From Cyanobacteria bacterium SIG30 (GTDB lineage Bacteria > Cyanobacteriota > Vampirovibrionia > Gastranaerophilales > Gastranaerophilaceae), in the NCBI GenBank assembly GCA_015152475.1, contig SUTW01000010.1:1-39464 (forward strand): DNA of 39,464 nucleotides, in the 5' to 3' direction. A program made the position numbers and the translations under genes. Of the stretch, positions 1 through 9,312 are shown one piece after another. Position 1 is the first letter of the stretch. Every line of letters starts with the position of its first letter. The notes under the pieces are model-generated. The model searched no databases. It saw only the letters and a list, made by a program, of their open reading frames with translations, and was not told where the DNA came from.

Positions 1-58
1 ATATAGAGGTATATACTATTTATTGGCTATGAAAGAGATAAAGAAAGGCAGAATTACT

Positions 59-3000
59 ATGATGTTTAGAAAAGGTAGTTTTAAGAAAGGTTTTACACTT
101 TCTGAAGTTTTGATTACTATTGCGATCGTAGGTGCACTTGCAACGATGACTATTGGTGTTATCAGAGTTAACACTGACAGACAATTTTCTGCTGGGCGTT
201 CTATATTCAGAAGTGATATTGCAACAGCACTTGCTTTGATGAACGCTGAAGAGAGTTTATCTAAATATGCAGGTAAAGATAAAACATCTTTCTTTAGTGC
301 TCTTGCTGATAAATTTAACGTTGTACGTATGTACAATGAAGATACCAAAGGTGAAATTTTTGCTTTAGGTAAGATGAAAGATAAAGCAGGAAATGAAGTA
401 GAACTTAGTAAATATAATCATTATTTTTTAACAAAAAATGGTGTCAGTGTTGCTATGAGTTATGTAAATTCTGACATTGATGTTCCTAAGTTTATTCCTG
501 ATTCAAGTGTGATAAGTACTTCAGGTAAAGATTTTGAGATGTCAAATAAAGCTCTTAATTTTGTAACCGGTGTATATGATTTAAATGGTAAAAAAGGTCC
601 TAACGTAGTAGGTAAAGATATAGGACTTATTATGCCTGCATATAGATTAAATGAAAAAGCAGGTGAATATTTTACAATGAATAATGATGGTTCATTTAGC
701 GTTGTAGCGAATGGAAGTTCTAAGCCAATTATCGATAGCGAAGGAAACAAAGTTCCAGATGGACCTGGCGATACTCCTGGAGGCACTCCTGGGGGCTTTA
801 TTGATGATGGCCCAGATGATAAATGTACTCTTTTTGCAAGCGCTTGCGCTGCAAGAAGATTAAGTTTCAATAAAGAAGCTTGTGCTTGCGAATGTAATAT
901 AAGTTGTCCATCAGGCCAAGTACTAGACAAAGAGAATTGCATTTGTAAAGAAGATATTCCAATATGCCCTGTTGGAAGTGTGTTTAACTGTGTAGCATCT
1001 GGTGGCGATTGGGATAACATTAATCAAAGATGTGATTGTGCACAAATAGACCAAACAACTTACGAAAATAGTGCCTGTGGCTTTAAAGGATATGTTCCAA
1101 GCGAACCAACATGTAATATCTGCGTAAAAAGTTGTCACAGATACAATAAAGATGAAGTAAATACAAAGGCAAATTATGCTAAAAGTACGTATTATCATTC
1201 AGAAGCAGATTCATTTGAAAATGAATGTTTTAAATGTGTACAAGACTTTAAAAACCAAACCGTAACAACAAAATTTGATGGTACTAATGAAATACAAACA
1301 AGTCAAAAACCAATCATTTTACAAAAACTTACAACAAAAGGTAAATGTGGTTGCGAGGCAAGTTGTAACAACGGTGGCGACTATACAGCAAGTTCAACCG
1401 TATCATTTGGTGCAATAACAAACGATAGCACTAAAGCTTGTAAATGGAATTGTAATCCCGGTGAAAAACCAAGTCAATATCATGTGTTGATTGGTTTAAC
1501 CAATGATGCAAATAATTCATGCAGATGGAAATGGAACTGCGATACTCCAAATGGAACAAAACACAGCGGTAACCCAAACTGGGTATTTGTAAATGATCCG
1601 GATAGAGGCATTTGTGAATATCAATGTACTAAACCAGCAGCAAATCCACCAGCAAAAAGAACAACACCTATTTGGGGAACAGACTGGTGGCCAGGCTATG
1701 GTATTGTAGATTATAAAAGTACTTGGATTGCCGGTAACGCAAGTGACAAAAACAATACTTGCAAATGGTCTTATGCGTGTGATTTTGATAACATAGATAA
1801 AACTTACAAAACCAGTGAAGCCGATTGTTCATGGTGGAAAGAATGTCCTATAACGGATTGTAATAGTATGGCACAAAGCTGTATAAAATTAACAAACAAC
1901 AGCAACTGTCCACGATTAAATGAAGCTTATCAATCATTTGTAGCGCAAGCAAGTTCAACAACTACTTGGCATTATGGAAGATGTAATCCTGCAACATACA
2001 ACCCAAGGGGTACAGGCTTTAATATGACTATGAATTGTGACTCTAGCACAAAAGGTGTTTATAGCACCAATGATAGAGGCAAAAACAAAATTTATGCCTC
2101 AACAACAACTCCTGGCACTTGCGATGTCAGCCAAACAGTTACAAAAACAGCGACTCTTGACCCTCATACTTGTAAGTGTGTAGGTACTATCACTCAAACA
2201 ACAACAAATATGATAGCAGCAGGCACAGAACATGTATATGCTTACGAAGGCTGGGATCATATTGGGGTAAATGGCTCTATGGTTTATGATAACTGGAAAA
2301 GCTATCGTTGTAAATATACACACAGTTCTTCTGCTGGTGCATGGATAAGTGGTACATATGGTAGTTACAATTGTGGAAATATATTTAAAGATTCTATAAA
2401 CGGAAATAACTATATTTCAAGTATATCTGAATCTTGTACAACACATGATGACCCAATCGTATTAATATTTAATGGTAATAAAACAACATCTGATTTAGTA
2501 AGCCAATTCAACACAGATAAAAAGCTTAATTTAGATGATAATGAAAGTATAACCTGGATGGCCGATAACCAAGCAGAAAATCTTCATTATATGTATTTGG
2601 TTAAAACAATTAATGCAGATAATCAAGAAGTAAGTATGCCAGAAGAAGGTCAATCATTAACAGGTGGCTGGGGTTATATCAAAGACTTAATGTTTACAGA
2701 TATGGGATATAATCATGGTCTTGATGAATTACAGCAATATACTAATACTGAACTTATTGATGGAACTACATATGGTTACGTTAATGAATTATCAGATAAT
2801 TGGAATAATTTAAGACTTCTTGCAATAGACACAAACAATGGTGTTCCAAGTAATGTTGTTGTCAAAACACTTGATGAAATGAACGTAATTGAAATTGCAC
2901 TTCATAGTTACCGTGATACCGGAGCAGAAAGAGAAAACACGGCAGGTGCTATTGGTGCTCTTGAAGGATGTTTCAGAACTGGTATAAAAGCAACTCCAGG

Positions 3001-3238
3001 CGATGATGATTATATTCGTACAGTAACAAACGGACAAATTAAATATTGCAAAAAAGGTAATGAAAAAGAATGTGTCAATGAGACAATAAGTGGTTTTGAA
3101 AAATATTCGTTTGAAAACGGAAAATGTGAATTAATAACCACACCTTCAAACAAATATTTCAAAGGTGCAGATGGCAATTATTACAAAGAAGTTGCACGTC
3201 CACTTGCTGATATATTGTTTAAGAACACATCAAATTAA
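59..3238 (+). CDS. Giant cysteine-rich prepilin-like protein
   Basis: About 1,059 residues. The N-terminus is a short basic leader followed by G-FTLSEVLITIAIVGALA, a class III (prepilin peptidase) signal with Glu at +5, so the protein should be cleaved by PilD and exported by a type IV pilus/type II-like machine. The first ~230 residues resemble the other pilins here, including a DLNGKKGPN..GKDI motif. A Pro/Gly linker (PGDTPGGTPGG) then leads into a huge region with about 46 cysteines. In it a [NG]xC-[KRE]-[WY]-x-C motif recurs (KACKWNC, NSCRWKWNC, GICEYQC, NTCKWSYAC, ADCSWWKEC), suggesting disulfide-bonded modules. ATG at 59 is chosen because AAGAAAGG lies about 10 nt upstream and it gives a normal short leader; ATG 29 is an in-frame alternative. 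Likely a surface adhesin or tip pilin (inference); far longer than the usual 150-300 residues. Confidence 0.8.
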   Translation: MMFRKGSFKKGFTLSEVLITIAIVGALATMTIGVIRVNTDRQFSAGRSIFRSDIATALALMNAEESLSKYAGKDKTSFFSALADKFNVVRMYNEDTKGEIFALGKMKDKAGNEVELSKYNHYFLTKNGVSVAMSYVNSDIDVPKFIPDSSVISTSGKDFEMSNKALNFVTGVYDLNGKKGPNVVGKDIGLIMPAYRLNEKAGEYFTMNNDGSFSVVANGSSKPIIDSEGNKVPDGPGDTPGGTPGGFIDDGPDDKCTLFASACAARRLSFNKEACACECNISCPSGQVLDKENCICKEDIPICPVGSVFNCVASGGDWDNINQRCDCAQIDQTTYENSACGFKGYVPSEPTCNICVKSCHRYNKDEVNTKANYAKSTYYHSEADSFENECFKCVQDFKNQTVTTKFDGTNEIQTSQKPIILQKLTTKGKCGCEASCNNGGDYTASSTVSFGAITNDSTKACKWNCNPGEKPSQYHVLIGLTNDANNSCRWKWNCDTPNGTKHSGNPNWVFVNDPDRGICEYQCTKPAANPPAKRTTPIWGTDWWPGYGIVDYKSTWIAGNASDKNNTCKWSYACDFDNIDKTYKTSEADCSWWKECPITDCNSMAQSCIKLTNNSNCPRLNEAYQSFVAQASSTTTWHYGRCNPATYNPRGTGFNMTMNCDSSTKGVYSTNDRGKNKIYASTTTPGTCDVSQTVTKTATLDPHTCKCVGTITQTTTNMIAAGTEHVYAYEGWDHIGVNGSMVYDNWKSYRCKYTHSSSAGAWISGTYGSYNCGNIFKDSINGNNYISSISESCTTHDDPIVLIFNGNKTTSDLVSQFNTDKKLNLDDNESITWMADNQAENLHYMYLVKTINADNQEVSMPEEGQSLTGGWGYIKDLMFTDMGYNHGLDELQQYTNTELIDGTTYGYVNELSDNWNNLRLLAIDTNNGVPSNVVVKTLDEMNVIEIALHSYRDTGAERENTAGAIGALEGCFRTGIKATPGDDDYIRTVTNGQIKYCKKGNEKECVNETISGFEKYSFENGKCELITTPSNKYFKGADGNYYKEVARPLADILFKNTSN

Positions 3239-3292
3239 ATACCACATCAAGCCAATAAATAACACTAACTTATAAAAAGGTTAGTTAAGTTT

Positions 3293-3325
3293 AAGCGATA
3301 ACAAAAGTTATCGCTTTTATTTTTA
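3293..3325 (+). terminator. Rho-independent terminator of the giant prepilin-like gene
   Basis: A perfect 10-bp stem AAGCGATAAC/GTTATCGCTT with an AAAA loop is followed by TTATTTTTATTT. A weaker hairpin (ACTAAC/GTTAGT) lies just before it. Confidence 0.85.
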
Positions 3326-3326
3326 T

Positions 3327-3644
3327 TTAATCATCATTATTTTCAATACTCAAAATATCATCAAAGAAAATTTCTTGTTTTATTATTTTTATTTTTCTTA
3401 AAATGCAATCGATCATTGTAACACACCCAACAATTGTTTCGTAATGGTCTTCGTTATAATAAGTAAGCTTAATTACAACACCTTTTTTCAAACAAGACAA
3501 TTTTTCAGATAAAATTTGCTCTTCGGATTCAGACAATTCGTGCCTATCTTCTTTTATATATTCTTGATACTGAGCCATTTCATAATAACCTTTTAGGGGC
3601 GAAAAAGGCATAAACTGTTTTGCTCTATCTAAATTATTCGCCAT
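3327..3644 (-). CDS. YolD-like protein
   Basis: 105 residues from an ATG with the strong site GGAGGGCATA in front. The longer reading frame starting at 3692 has no such site. The N-terminus MANNLDRAKQFMPFSPLKGY and the later ...LKKGVVIKLTYYNEDHYETIVGCV pattern match the YolD-like family, small proteins of unknown mechanism found next to Y-family DNA polymerases in Firmicutes, plasmids and phages. It overlaps the end of the polymerase gene by 11 nt, so the two are translationally coupled. Probably an accessory factor or regulator of the polymerase (inference). Confidence 0.8.
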   Translation of the reverse strand: MANNLDRAKQFMPFSPLKGYYEMAQYQEYIKEDRHELSESEEQILSEKLSCLKKGVVIKLTYYNEDHYETIVGCVTMIDCILRKIKIIKQEIFFDDILSIENNDD

Positions 3645-4899
3645 TATGCCCTCCAACAAGCTTATTTCTTGATTTTGCGGTTGCTTTATCATTCAAGCTC
3701 ATCCCTCTTAAAAGAGCATTCTTGCCATATTTATTTTTAACATTCAAAACAGCTTTTTGAATTTTTCGCTCCTTATCACTTTTTAAAGTGTTTTCAAATA
3801 AGTTCAATTGTAATGACACAATATCTTTATCAACAATATTATTCAATCCCACATTTATTTTACGGATGAGATAATCTTTTTCTGTTGTATCATCAAATAA
3901 TATTTGGAATTCTTTGATAATATCGTCAAAAGAATCTGTATATTTTTGTATTTTTCTTGTTCCGCCAGTTGAAGAATGAATGTTTTTTGAATAACCAATT
4001 GATAAAGAAATTGAATTTGTCATCATATTTTTTTCAACAAGTTCTAAAACTAAATTATCAACCATTTCTTTAATTGGCAAAAAAACATCTTTGTATTCAT
4101 AATCTTCAAATAAAATTTGACTATTAGAAATTGAATTAGTTTTCGCTTTATATGCTTTAATGTCTGCAATTGTGCAAGGTTCGATTCCTTTAGCATGATC
4201 AATTAAAAATTCCGCATTAACACCAAATTCCCTGTATAAAGTTTCTTCATTCATTCTTGTCACACCATACAAATCATAAACACCATAAAACTCTAATCTT
4301 TTAGCAATTCCACGTCCTATATTCCAAATATCAGTTATGGGTCTATGATGCCATATTGTTTTTTTAAAGATTTCTTCATCTAAAAACCCAATATAATCAT
4401 CTGTTTTTTTGGCAGTTATATCAAGAGCAACTTTTGCAAGAAACATATTTGTTCCAATTCCGGCAGTTGCACAAACTCCTGTTTCTTTTAATACATTATT
4501 TATTAACATAACTGCAAATTCTTTTGGCGTCTTATTATAAATTGAAATATAAGGCGTAATATCAATAAAACATTCATCTATTGAATAAACATGAATATCG
4601 TCTTTCGAAACATATTTTAAATAAATAGAATAAATTTTTGCAGAATATTCCATATATTTCTTCATTCTTGGTTTTGCAATAATGTAGTCAATATTTTCAG
4701 GAATTTCATATAATCTGCATCTATTTTTGACACCTAAACTTTTTAATTTTGGCGAAATTGCAAGACAAATACCGCCTTGCCCCCTTGTTTTATCGCAAAC
4801 TACAAGATTTGTCTTAAACGGGTCAAGTCCTCTTTCTACGCATTCAACTGATGCATAAAAACTTTTTAAATCTATACACAAATAAACCTTGTCTGACAC
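3634..4899 (-). CDS. Y-family DNA polymerase (DinB/UvrX-like)
   Basis: 421 residues, the usual length. Translesion DNA polymerase that copies past damaged bases at stalled forks. The metal-binding catalytic residues are visible: D10 in CIDLKSFYASVE and D108-E109 in VYSIDECFID. The order is palm, fingers (GQGGICLAIS), thumb with helix-hairpin-helix (IWNIGRGIAKRLEFYGV), then little finger. Pairing with YolD is typical of the UvrX/YqjW/UmuC-like branch rather than E. coli DinB. The start is GTG at 4899. Upstream is TTGATA-17 nt-TAAAAT, with the -10 ending 6 nt before GTG and no ribosome site, so the mRNA is probably leaderless. I see no LexA box. Confidence 0.88.
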   Translation of the reverse strand: MSDKVYLCIDLKSFYASVECVERGLDPFKTNLVVCDKTRGQGGICLAISPKLKSLGVKNRCRLYEIPENIDYIIAKPRMKKYMEYSAKIYSIYLKYVSKDDIHVYSIDECFIDITPYISIYNKTPKEFAVMLINNVLKETGVCATAGIGTNMFLAKVALDITAKKTDDYIGFLDEEIFKKTIWHHRPITDIWNIGRGIAKRLEFYGVYDLYGVTRMNEETLYREFGVNAEFLIDHAKGIEPCTIADIKAYKAKTNSISNSQILFEDYEYKDVFLPIKEMVDNLVLELVEKNMMTNSISLSIGYSKNIHSSTGGTRKIQKYTDSFDDIIKEFQILFDDTTEKDYLIRKINVGLNNIVDKDIVSLQLNLFENTLKSDKERKIQKAVLNVKNKYGKNALLRGMSLNDKATAKSRNKLVGGHNGE

Positions 4900-4905
4900 A
4901 ATAAC

Positions 4906-4934
4906 ATTTTAAAATAAAATTAAATTCTTATCAA
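4906..4934 (-). promoter_or_regulatory. Promoter of the Y-family polymerase operon (leaderless)
   Basis: On the minus strand TTGATA (4934-4929), a 17-nt spacer, and TAAAAT (4911-4906). Six bases separate the -10 from the GTG start at 4899, placing the expected transcription start at the start codon itself. The -35 touches the terminator of the preceding gene. Confidence 0.7.
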
Positions 4935-4965
4935 AAAAAAGAGAGCTTTTTAAAAACTCTCTTTT
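4932..4965 (-). terminator. Terminator of the GGGtGRT gene
   Basis: On the minus strand a 9-bp stem AAAAGAGAG/CTCTCTTTT with an A/T loop is followed by a run of T. The T run overlaps the -35 of the next promoter. Confidence 0.75.
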
Positions 4966-4986
4966 CTCACAAAATTATTTTGTAGC

Positions 4987-5985
4987 TTATTTTAGGGCAT
5001 TTTCAACCGCAACTGCAACTGCAACTGTTGCACCAACCATTGGGTTGTTACCCATACCGATAACGCCCATCATTTCAACGTGAGCTGGCACTGAAGAAGA
5101 ACCAGCAAATTGAGCATCGCCATGCATTCTGCCCATTGTATCTGTCATACCATATGAAGCAGGACCAGCAGCAACGTTATCTGGGTGAAGAGTTCTACCT
5201 GTGCCACCACCAGAAGCTACTGAGAAGTATTTTCTTCCATTTTCAAAGCACCATTTTTTATATGTGCCAGCAACAGGGTGTTGGAAACGAGTTGGGTTTG
5301 TTGAGTTACCTGTAATTGAAACATCAACGCCTTCTTTAATCATAATTGCAACACCTTCAGAAACATCATCTGCACCATAGCAACGAACTTTTGCTCTTTC
5401 GCCATCAGAGAATGGTGTTTCTTTAACGATTTTTAATTCGCCTGTTTTGTAATCGTATTTTGTTTCAACAGCTGTAAAACCATTGATTCTAGAAATGATA
5501 TAAGCAGCGTCTTTACCTAAACCATTCAAAATAACTCTTAAAGGTTCTTTTCTTACTTTGTTAGCGTTTCTTGCAATACCAATAGCACCTTCAGCGGCAG
5601 CGAAAGATTCATGGCCTGCCAAGAAGCAGAAACATTTTGTTTCTTCTCTTAATAACATTGCACCTAAGTTACCATGACCTAGTCCAACTTTTCTAGAATC
5701 ACCAACTGAACCAGGAATTGCAAATGCTTGCAAACCGATACCAATTGCTTCTGCAGCATCAGCAGCAACAGTAGCGCCTTTTTTAATAGCAATCGCGCAT
5801 CCTAAAGTATAAGCCCAAGAAGCGTTATCAAACGCAATTGGCTGAATACCTTTAACGATTTCATCTACGTTTATTCCTTTTGATAGACATAATTCATTAG
5901 CTTCATCTAAAGATGCAAAACCATATTCTTTAAGAACTTTAGCTAATGTAGCCTCACGTCTATCTTGTCCTTCAAATTTTGCCAT
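4987..5985 (-). CDS. GGGtGRT family protein
   Basis: 332 residues. The signature GGGTGRTLHPDNVAAGPASY (residues ~257-276) and the end ..GMGNNPMVGATVAVAVAVENALK identify the GGGtGRT family, conserved in anaerobes but with no established function. The protein is glycine- and alanine-rich, has no signal peptide and is probably cytosolic. It starts with a good site (AAGGAAAAATAAAA before ATG). It lies 119 nt downstream of the NifU-like gene on the same strand; this gene pair recurs in other genomes (recall), which suggests a shared Fe-S-related job. That role is inference only. Confidence 0.82.
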   Translation of the reverse strand: MAKFEGQDRREATLAKVLKEYGFASLDEANELCLSKGINVDEIVKGIQPIAFDNASWAYTLGCAIAIKKGATVAADAAEAIGIGLQAFAIPGSVGDSRKVGLGHGNLGAMLLREETKCFCFLAGHESFAAAEGAIGIARNANKVRKEPLRVILNGLGKDAAYIISRINGFTAVETKYDYKTGELKIVKETPFSDGERAKVRCYGADDVSEGVAIMIKEGVDVSITGNSTNPTRFQHPVAGTYKKWCFENGRKYFSVASGGGTGRTLHPDNVAAGPASYGMTDTMGRMHGDAQFAGSSSVPAHVEMMGVIGMGNNPMVGATVAVAVAVENALK

Positions 5986-6104
5986 TTTTATTTTTCCTTA
6001 TAATTAGTTTTGTACCATTTCGTCTGTGAATACTTTGTTTATCGTATTCTCTAACGGTCAATGACCCAGCATTTTGTTTAATGCTTCATCATTATTGCAC
6101 TTAG

Positions 6105-6800
6105 TTACGCTTCTCTTGGGTCAATAGTTTTAACTGCGTCAGCAAAGCGACCATAAGTACCAATATTTTTTTCGTAAGCTTCTTTTGCATCAACGCCTTT
6201 TTTAATAGCGTCCATAACTTTTCCAAGATTTACGAATTTATAACCGATAACTTCGTCATTTTTATCTAAACCAAGTTCTAAAATGTAACCTTCTGTCAAT
6301 GATAAGTATCTTACACCTTTTTGTTTAGTAGAGTGAATCGTACCAACCATTGAACATAAACCTTTTCCTAAATCTTCAAGACCTGCGCCAACAGGTAAGC
6401 CGTTTTCAGAAAAAGCTGTTTGTGTTCTACCATAAACGATTTGCAAGAATAATTCTCTCATTGCAACGTTAATAGCATCACAAACTAAGTCTGTATTAAG
6501 TGCTTCTAAAATTGTTTTGCCTGGAAGAATTTCGCCAGCCATAGCAGCAGAATGTGTCATACCAGAACAACCAATTGTTTCAACTAATGCTTCTTGAATA
6601 ACACCTTTTTTTACGTTTAATGTAAGTTTACATGTTCCTTGTTGAGGAGCACAGCAACCACAACCGTGAGTTAGACCTGAAATGTCTTTGATTTCTTTAC
6701 ATTTAGTCCATTCACCTTCTTGTGGAATTGGGGCAGGTTCGCCTTTTACACCGCGCTTAACACAGCACATGCGTTGTACTTCTTGTGTAATTTGTTCCAT
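6105..6800 (-). CDS. NifU-like iron-sulfur cluster assembly scaffold protein
   Basis: 231 residues, starting at ATG 6800 because AAAGGC sits 7 nt upstream; the ATG at 6815 has no site and would add only MKGKK. Cysteine-rich: RMCC near the start, HGCGCCAPQQGTC around residue 50, and GCSGMTHSAAMAGE, which is the IscU/NifU-N type scaffold motif that receives sulfur and iron. A second half (KGVRYLSLTEGYILELGLDKNDEVIGYKFV..) is specific to the version that accompanies GGGtGRT proteins. No NifS/IscS is in the window. Probably a specialised scaffold working with the downstream product (inference). Confidence 0.8.
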   Translation of the reverse strand: MEQITQEVQRMCCVKRGVKGEPAPIPQEGEWTKCKEIKDISGLTHGCGCCAPQQGTCKLTLNVKKGVIQEALVETIGCSGMTHSAAMAGEILPGKTILEALNTDLVCDAINVAMRELFLQIVYGRTQTAFSENGLPVGAGLEDLGKGLCSMVGTIHSTKQKGVRYLSLTEGYILELGLDKNDEVIGYKFVNLGKVMDAIKKGVDAKEAYEKNIGTYGRFADAVKTIDPREA

Positions 6801-7010
6801 TTTTTTGCCTTTCATTTATTGAATTACAAACCAAAATCAATTAAATAGTTTAATTACTATTCAAGTTTAATATTAACACAAACATATTTGATTTTTAATT
6901 GGATTAAAATTTAAAATAAAACTTTTAATTTTTGTAAAGTTTATATAAAATAATGTCAATTTATATTTTTAGTACAGTTTAATAATTTAACAAAGTGAAA
7001 GGGGTTAGAA

Positions 7011-7343
7011 ATGATAGGCGCAACAAATATGAATCCACAATTAGGCTTTAAAGGACTTCCACAATATCTAAGAAGAGCAACGCTTGACTCAATCAATGCA
7101 AAAGGTTTAACTGATATTATAAAAGATGCAGGACTTAAATCCGGTAACATTATCAAAACTTCCCCAATTAAAGTTCTTAAAAACAATGAAAAAATCTTTA
7201 ATATGCAAGGCCAAATAACAGAACAAGGAGCAAAACTTTTACAAAAAGAATATGGCGCAAAAACTTGCGTTGAATTAAGAGACGCACTTGCAAAAACATA
7301 TAAAGGTTATGAAGGTGACGGCATTTTAGATATGATTATATAA
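7011..7343 (+). CDS. Small protein of unknown function with N-terminal GFKG motif
   Basis: 110 residues with an excellent ribosome site (GAAAGGGG, 6 nt from ATG). Not recognised. The start, MIGATNMNPQLGFKGLPQYL, holds an LGFKG motif resembling the SFKG motifs of the 434-residue protein at 33784. The rest is polar with predicted short helices; there is no signal peptide, membrane segment or cysteine cluster (one Cys). It stands alone, between the NifU-like gene (divergent) and the U32 gene (convergent). Confidence 0.7.
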   Translation: MIGATNMNPQLGFKGLPQYLRRATLDSINAKGLTDIIKDAGLKSGNIIKTSPIKVLKNNEKIFNMQGQITEQGAKLLQKEYGAKTCVELRDALAKTYKGYEGDGILDMII

Positions 7344-7387
7344 ATCAAAACCCCCAAAGCAAAAAGCACAAATAAAGAATAATTTTA

Positions 7388-7408
7388 GGTGGCATTATGC
7401 CACCTTTT
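7388..7408 (+). terminator. Terminator after the GFKG protein gene
   Basis: GGTGGC/GCCACC stem with an ATTAT loop, followed by TTTTATATTG. It lies just outside the stop of the convergent U32 gene. Confidence 0.75.
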
Positions 7409-7422
7409 ATATTGTTTTTGGC

Positions 7423-9204
7423 TTATTTATTTTCTGGAGACAAAACAACCATTTCGCAATTTTTGCAATCAAAAAATAATGGATATTTAACTCCTTTTTG
7501 GTCAATTAAAAATAAATCTTCTTTTGAATCACAACCTAGTGTTGCTTTTTTTAAACAATGTTTCATGCGCATAAGTTCGTATTGTTTATTTTTTTTCTTT
7601 TCTCTTTCGAAACTTTTCTCCAAAACATTGCAACCACAAATTTCATAAAATTCTTCCGCCAATTTGTTGTGAACATTTAATCTATAATCACCATTTTCCA
7701 TTGGGAACTTTGATGCGTCAATTAAAGATGCTTTTTTGACTTTGTATCTTGATAAAATTTTACTTTGTAAATCTTCTAAAAGTTTTCTTCTGATTTCATT
7801 TAATTTTGAAACCGGAACAAAAGACAAATCGTTATCAGAATAAGAAATTTTAGAAACGATAAATGGAGTTTCGTTTGTTTTTCTCAAAGATTTTTCATAA
7901 TTTTCTTTCATTTTGTTTGTATCATTTGCTTTTTCAAAATTTTCAAAGAAGTAAGTTTCTTTATTCTTGTTTTTATCAAAAACCGTTATGCTATCTTTTG
8001 AAACAACAAATTCAACTTCCAATTTTCTTGTTGTTTTTGAATTTTGAAGAATTTTGTTAAATTCAAAATCTATATTTCTATATACCTTATCGCCTTTTTT
8101 CAATTTTACTTTTTTATTTGCAAAAACTTTAACTCCACTTTTAACATTTTCTACTTTGTTTACAAGACAACCTTCTAAAATACCTGCAACAAAATAACAA
8201 AGACCATCTTGCGCATTAACCTTTTTATTAGTTTTTAAAACCAAATGATTTTCATTTATTGAAATTACTTCACCCAGATATTCACCAATTGATTTTGGAG
8301 TATCAAAATTATAAATATTATCCTTCTTATTAAACAAATAATCGTCAACGAATCCTCTATTAAATGTTTTATAGATATCGGGTTCAAAATCTGAAATAAT
8401 AATCCCTTGCCCTTGTCTTTGATATTTCTTTAAAAGGTTATGGTAATACAAAACAGTATTTTTAACGTAATTAGAATCTTTCAATCTTCCTTCAATTTTA
8501 AAACTTACTACACCTGCCTTTATAAGCTTGTCTAAATGTTTAGAAAGATTATTGTCCTTTAAAGACAATAAATATTTATCCCTTAAAATAATTTCGTTTT
8601 TGCTATTAACAAGCGAATATTTTAATCTGCAACTTTGTGCGCATTCACCCCTATTTGCGCTTCTGCCGCCAATGAATTCGGACATATAGCACTGTCCTGA
8701 ATAACAAACACAAAGTGCACCATGGATAAAATGTTCAAGTTCAACGTCTGTGGATTTACTTATTTTCTCAATTTTGTCAAGTGGAAGTTCGCGCGCTAAA
8801 ATAACTCGTCTAAAACCAATTTCTTTTAAGAAATTAACCTTGTCAGCAGTTCTGTTGTCGCATTGCGTGCTTGCATGAAGTGCTATTGGTGGCAAATTTA
8901 AATTTAAAATACCTAAATCTTGAACAATAATTGCATCAACTTTAATTTCATATAATTCCCAAATGAGTTTTTCGCATTCAGCAAGCTCGTCGTCACTTAT
9001 AATTGTGTTAACAGTTACATAAACTTTAACATTAAATAAATGGGCATAATCAACAATTTTTTTAATCGTTTCTATTGAGTTTCCAGCATTTTTCCTTGCG
9101 CCAAAGGATTTCGCTCCAATATATATCGCATCTGCTCCTGAATTTATTGCAGACATCGCACATTCAATATTCTGTGCTGGTGCTAAAAGTTCCAATTTGC
9201 TCAT
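7423..9204 (-). CDS. U32 peptidase-family protein (RlhA/TrhP-like tRNA/rRNA hydroxylase)
   Basis: 593 residues. The N-terminal barrel starts KLELLAPAQNIECAMSAINSGADAIYIG, typical of U32. The conserved block HGALCVCYSGQC...GRSANRGECAQSCR holds four cysteines (C165, C172, C188, C192) that bind an Fe-S cluster in family members. Family enzymes hydroxylate RNA (RlhA on 23S rRNA C2501, TrhP/TrhO on tRNA U34) rather than acting as proteases. A long C-terminal part after residue ~290 (DUF3656-like, low-complexity K/N) favours RlhA, which is about 650 residues in E. coli; which RNA is modified cannot be decided. The start has no ribosome site, and a perfect promoter ends 6 nt before ATG. Confidence 0.82.
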   Translation of the reverse strand: MSKLELLAPAQNIECAMSAINSGADAIYIGAKSFGARKNAGNSIETIKKIVDYAHLFNVKVYVTVNTIISDDELAECEKLIWELYEIKVDAIIVQDLGILNLNLPPIALHASTQCDNRTADKVNFLKEIGFRRVILARELPLDKIEKISKSTDVELEHFIHGALCVCYSGQCYMSEFIGGRSANRGECAQSCRLKYSLVNSKNEIILRDKYLLSLKDNNLSKHLDKLIKAGVVSFKIEGRLKDSNYVKNTVLYYHNLLKKYQRQGQGIIISDFEPDIYKTFNRGFVDDYLFNKKDNIYNFDTPKSIGEYLGEVISINENHLVLKTNKKVNAQDGLCYFVAGILEGCLVNKVENVKSGVKVFANKKVKLKKGDKVYRNIDFEFNKILQNSKTTRKLEVEFVVSKDSITVFDKNKNKETYFFENFEKANDTNKMKENYEKSLRKTNETPFIVSKISYSDNDLSFVPVSKLNEIRRKLLEDLQSKILSRYKVKKASLIDASKFPMENGDYRLNVHNKLAEEFYEICGCNVLEKSFEREKKKNKQYELMRMKHCLKKATLGCDSKEDLFLIDQKGVKYPLFFDCKNCEMVVLSPENK

Positions 9205-9210
9205 AAATGA

Positions 9211-9239
9211 ATTATATAATATTTTTATTTTTTTTGAAA
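9211..9239 (-). promoter_or_regulatory. Promoter of the U32 gene (leaderless)
   Basis: Minus strand TTTCAA (9239-9234), 17-nt spacer, TATAAT (9216-9211), then six bases TCATTT and the ATG at 9204. Confidence 0.75.
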
Positions 9240-9312
9240 TACATATAAAATCGTGTCTTTATATGATGCTGAGAATTGAAATAATTGTAAAATTAATGAT
9301 AAGGAGAAAAAT

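Noticed and set aside
460-1020. 186-residue minus-strand frame inside the giant prepilin-like gene
   Set aside because: Antisense shadow of a clearly coding frame; no ribosome site and Ser/Pro/Leu-rich composition typical of reverse-frame reading.
4900-4935. LexA/SOS box at the Y-family polymerase gene
   Set aside because: No GAAC-N4-GTTC or CTGT-N8-ACAG type palindrome is present near the promoter.
6063-6116. Inverted repeat GACCCA/TGGGTC between the NifU-like and GGGtGRT genes
   Set aside because: Only 6 bp with a ~40-nt gap; too weak to call a regulatory element.
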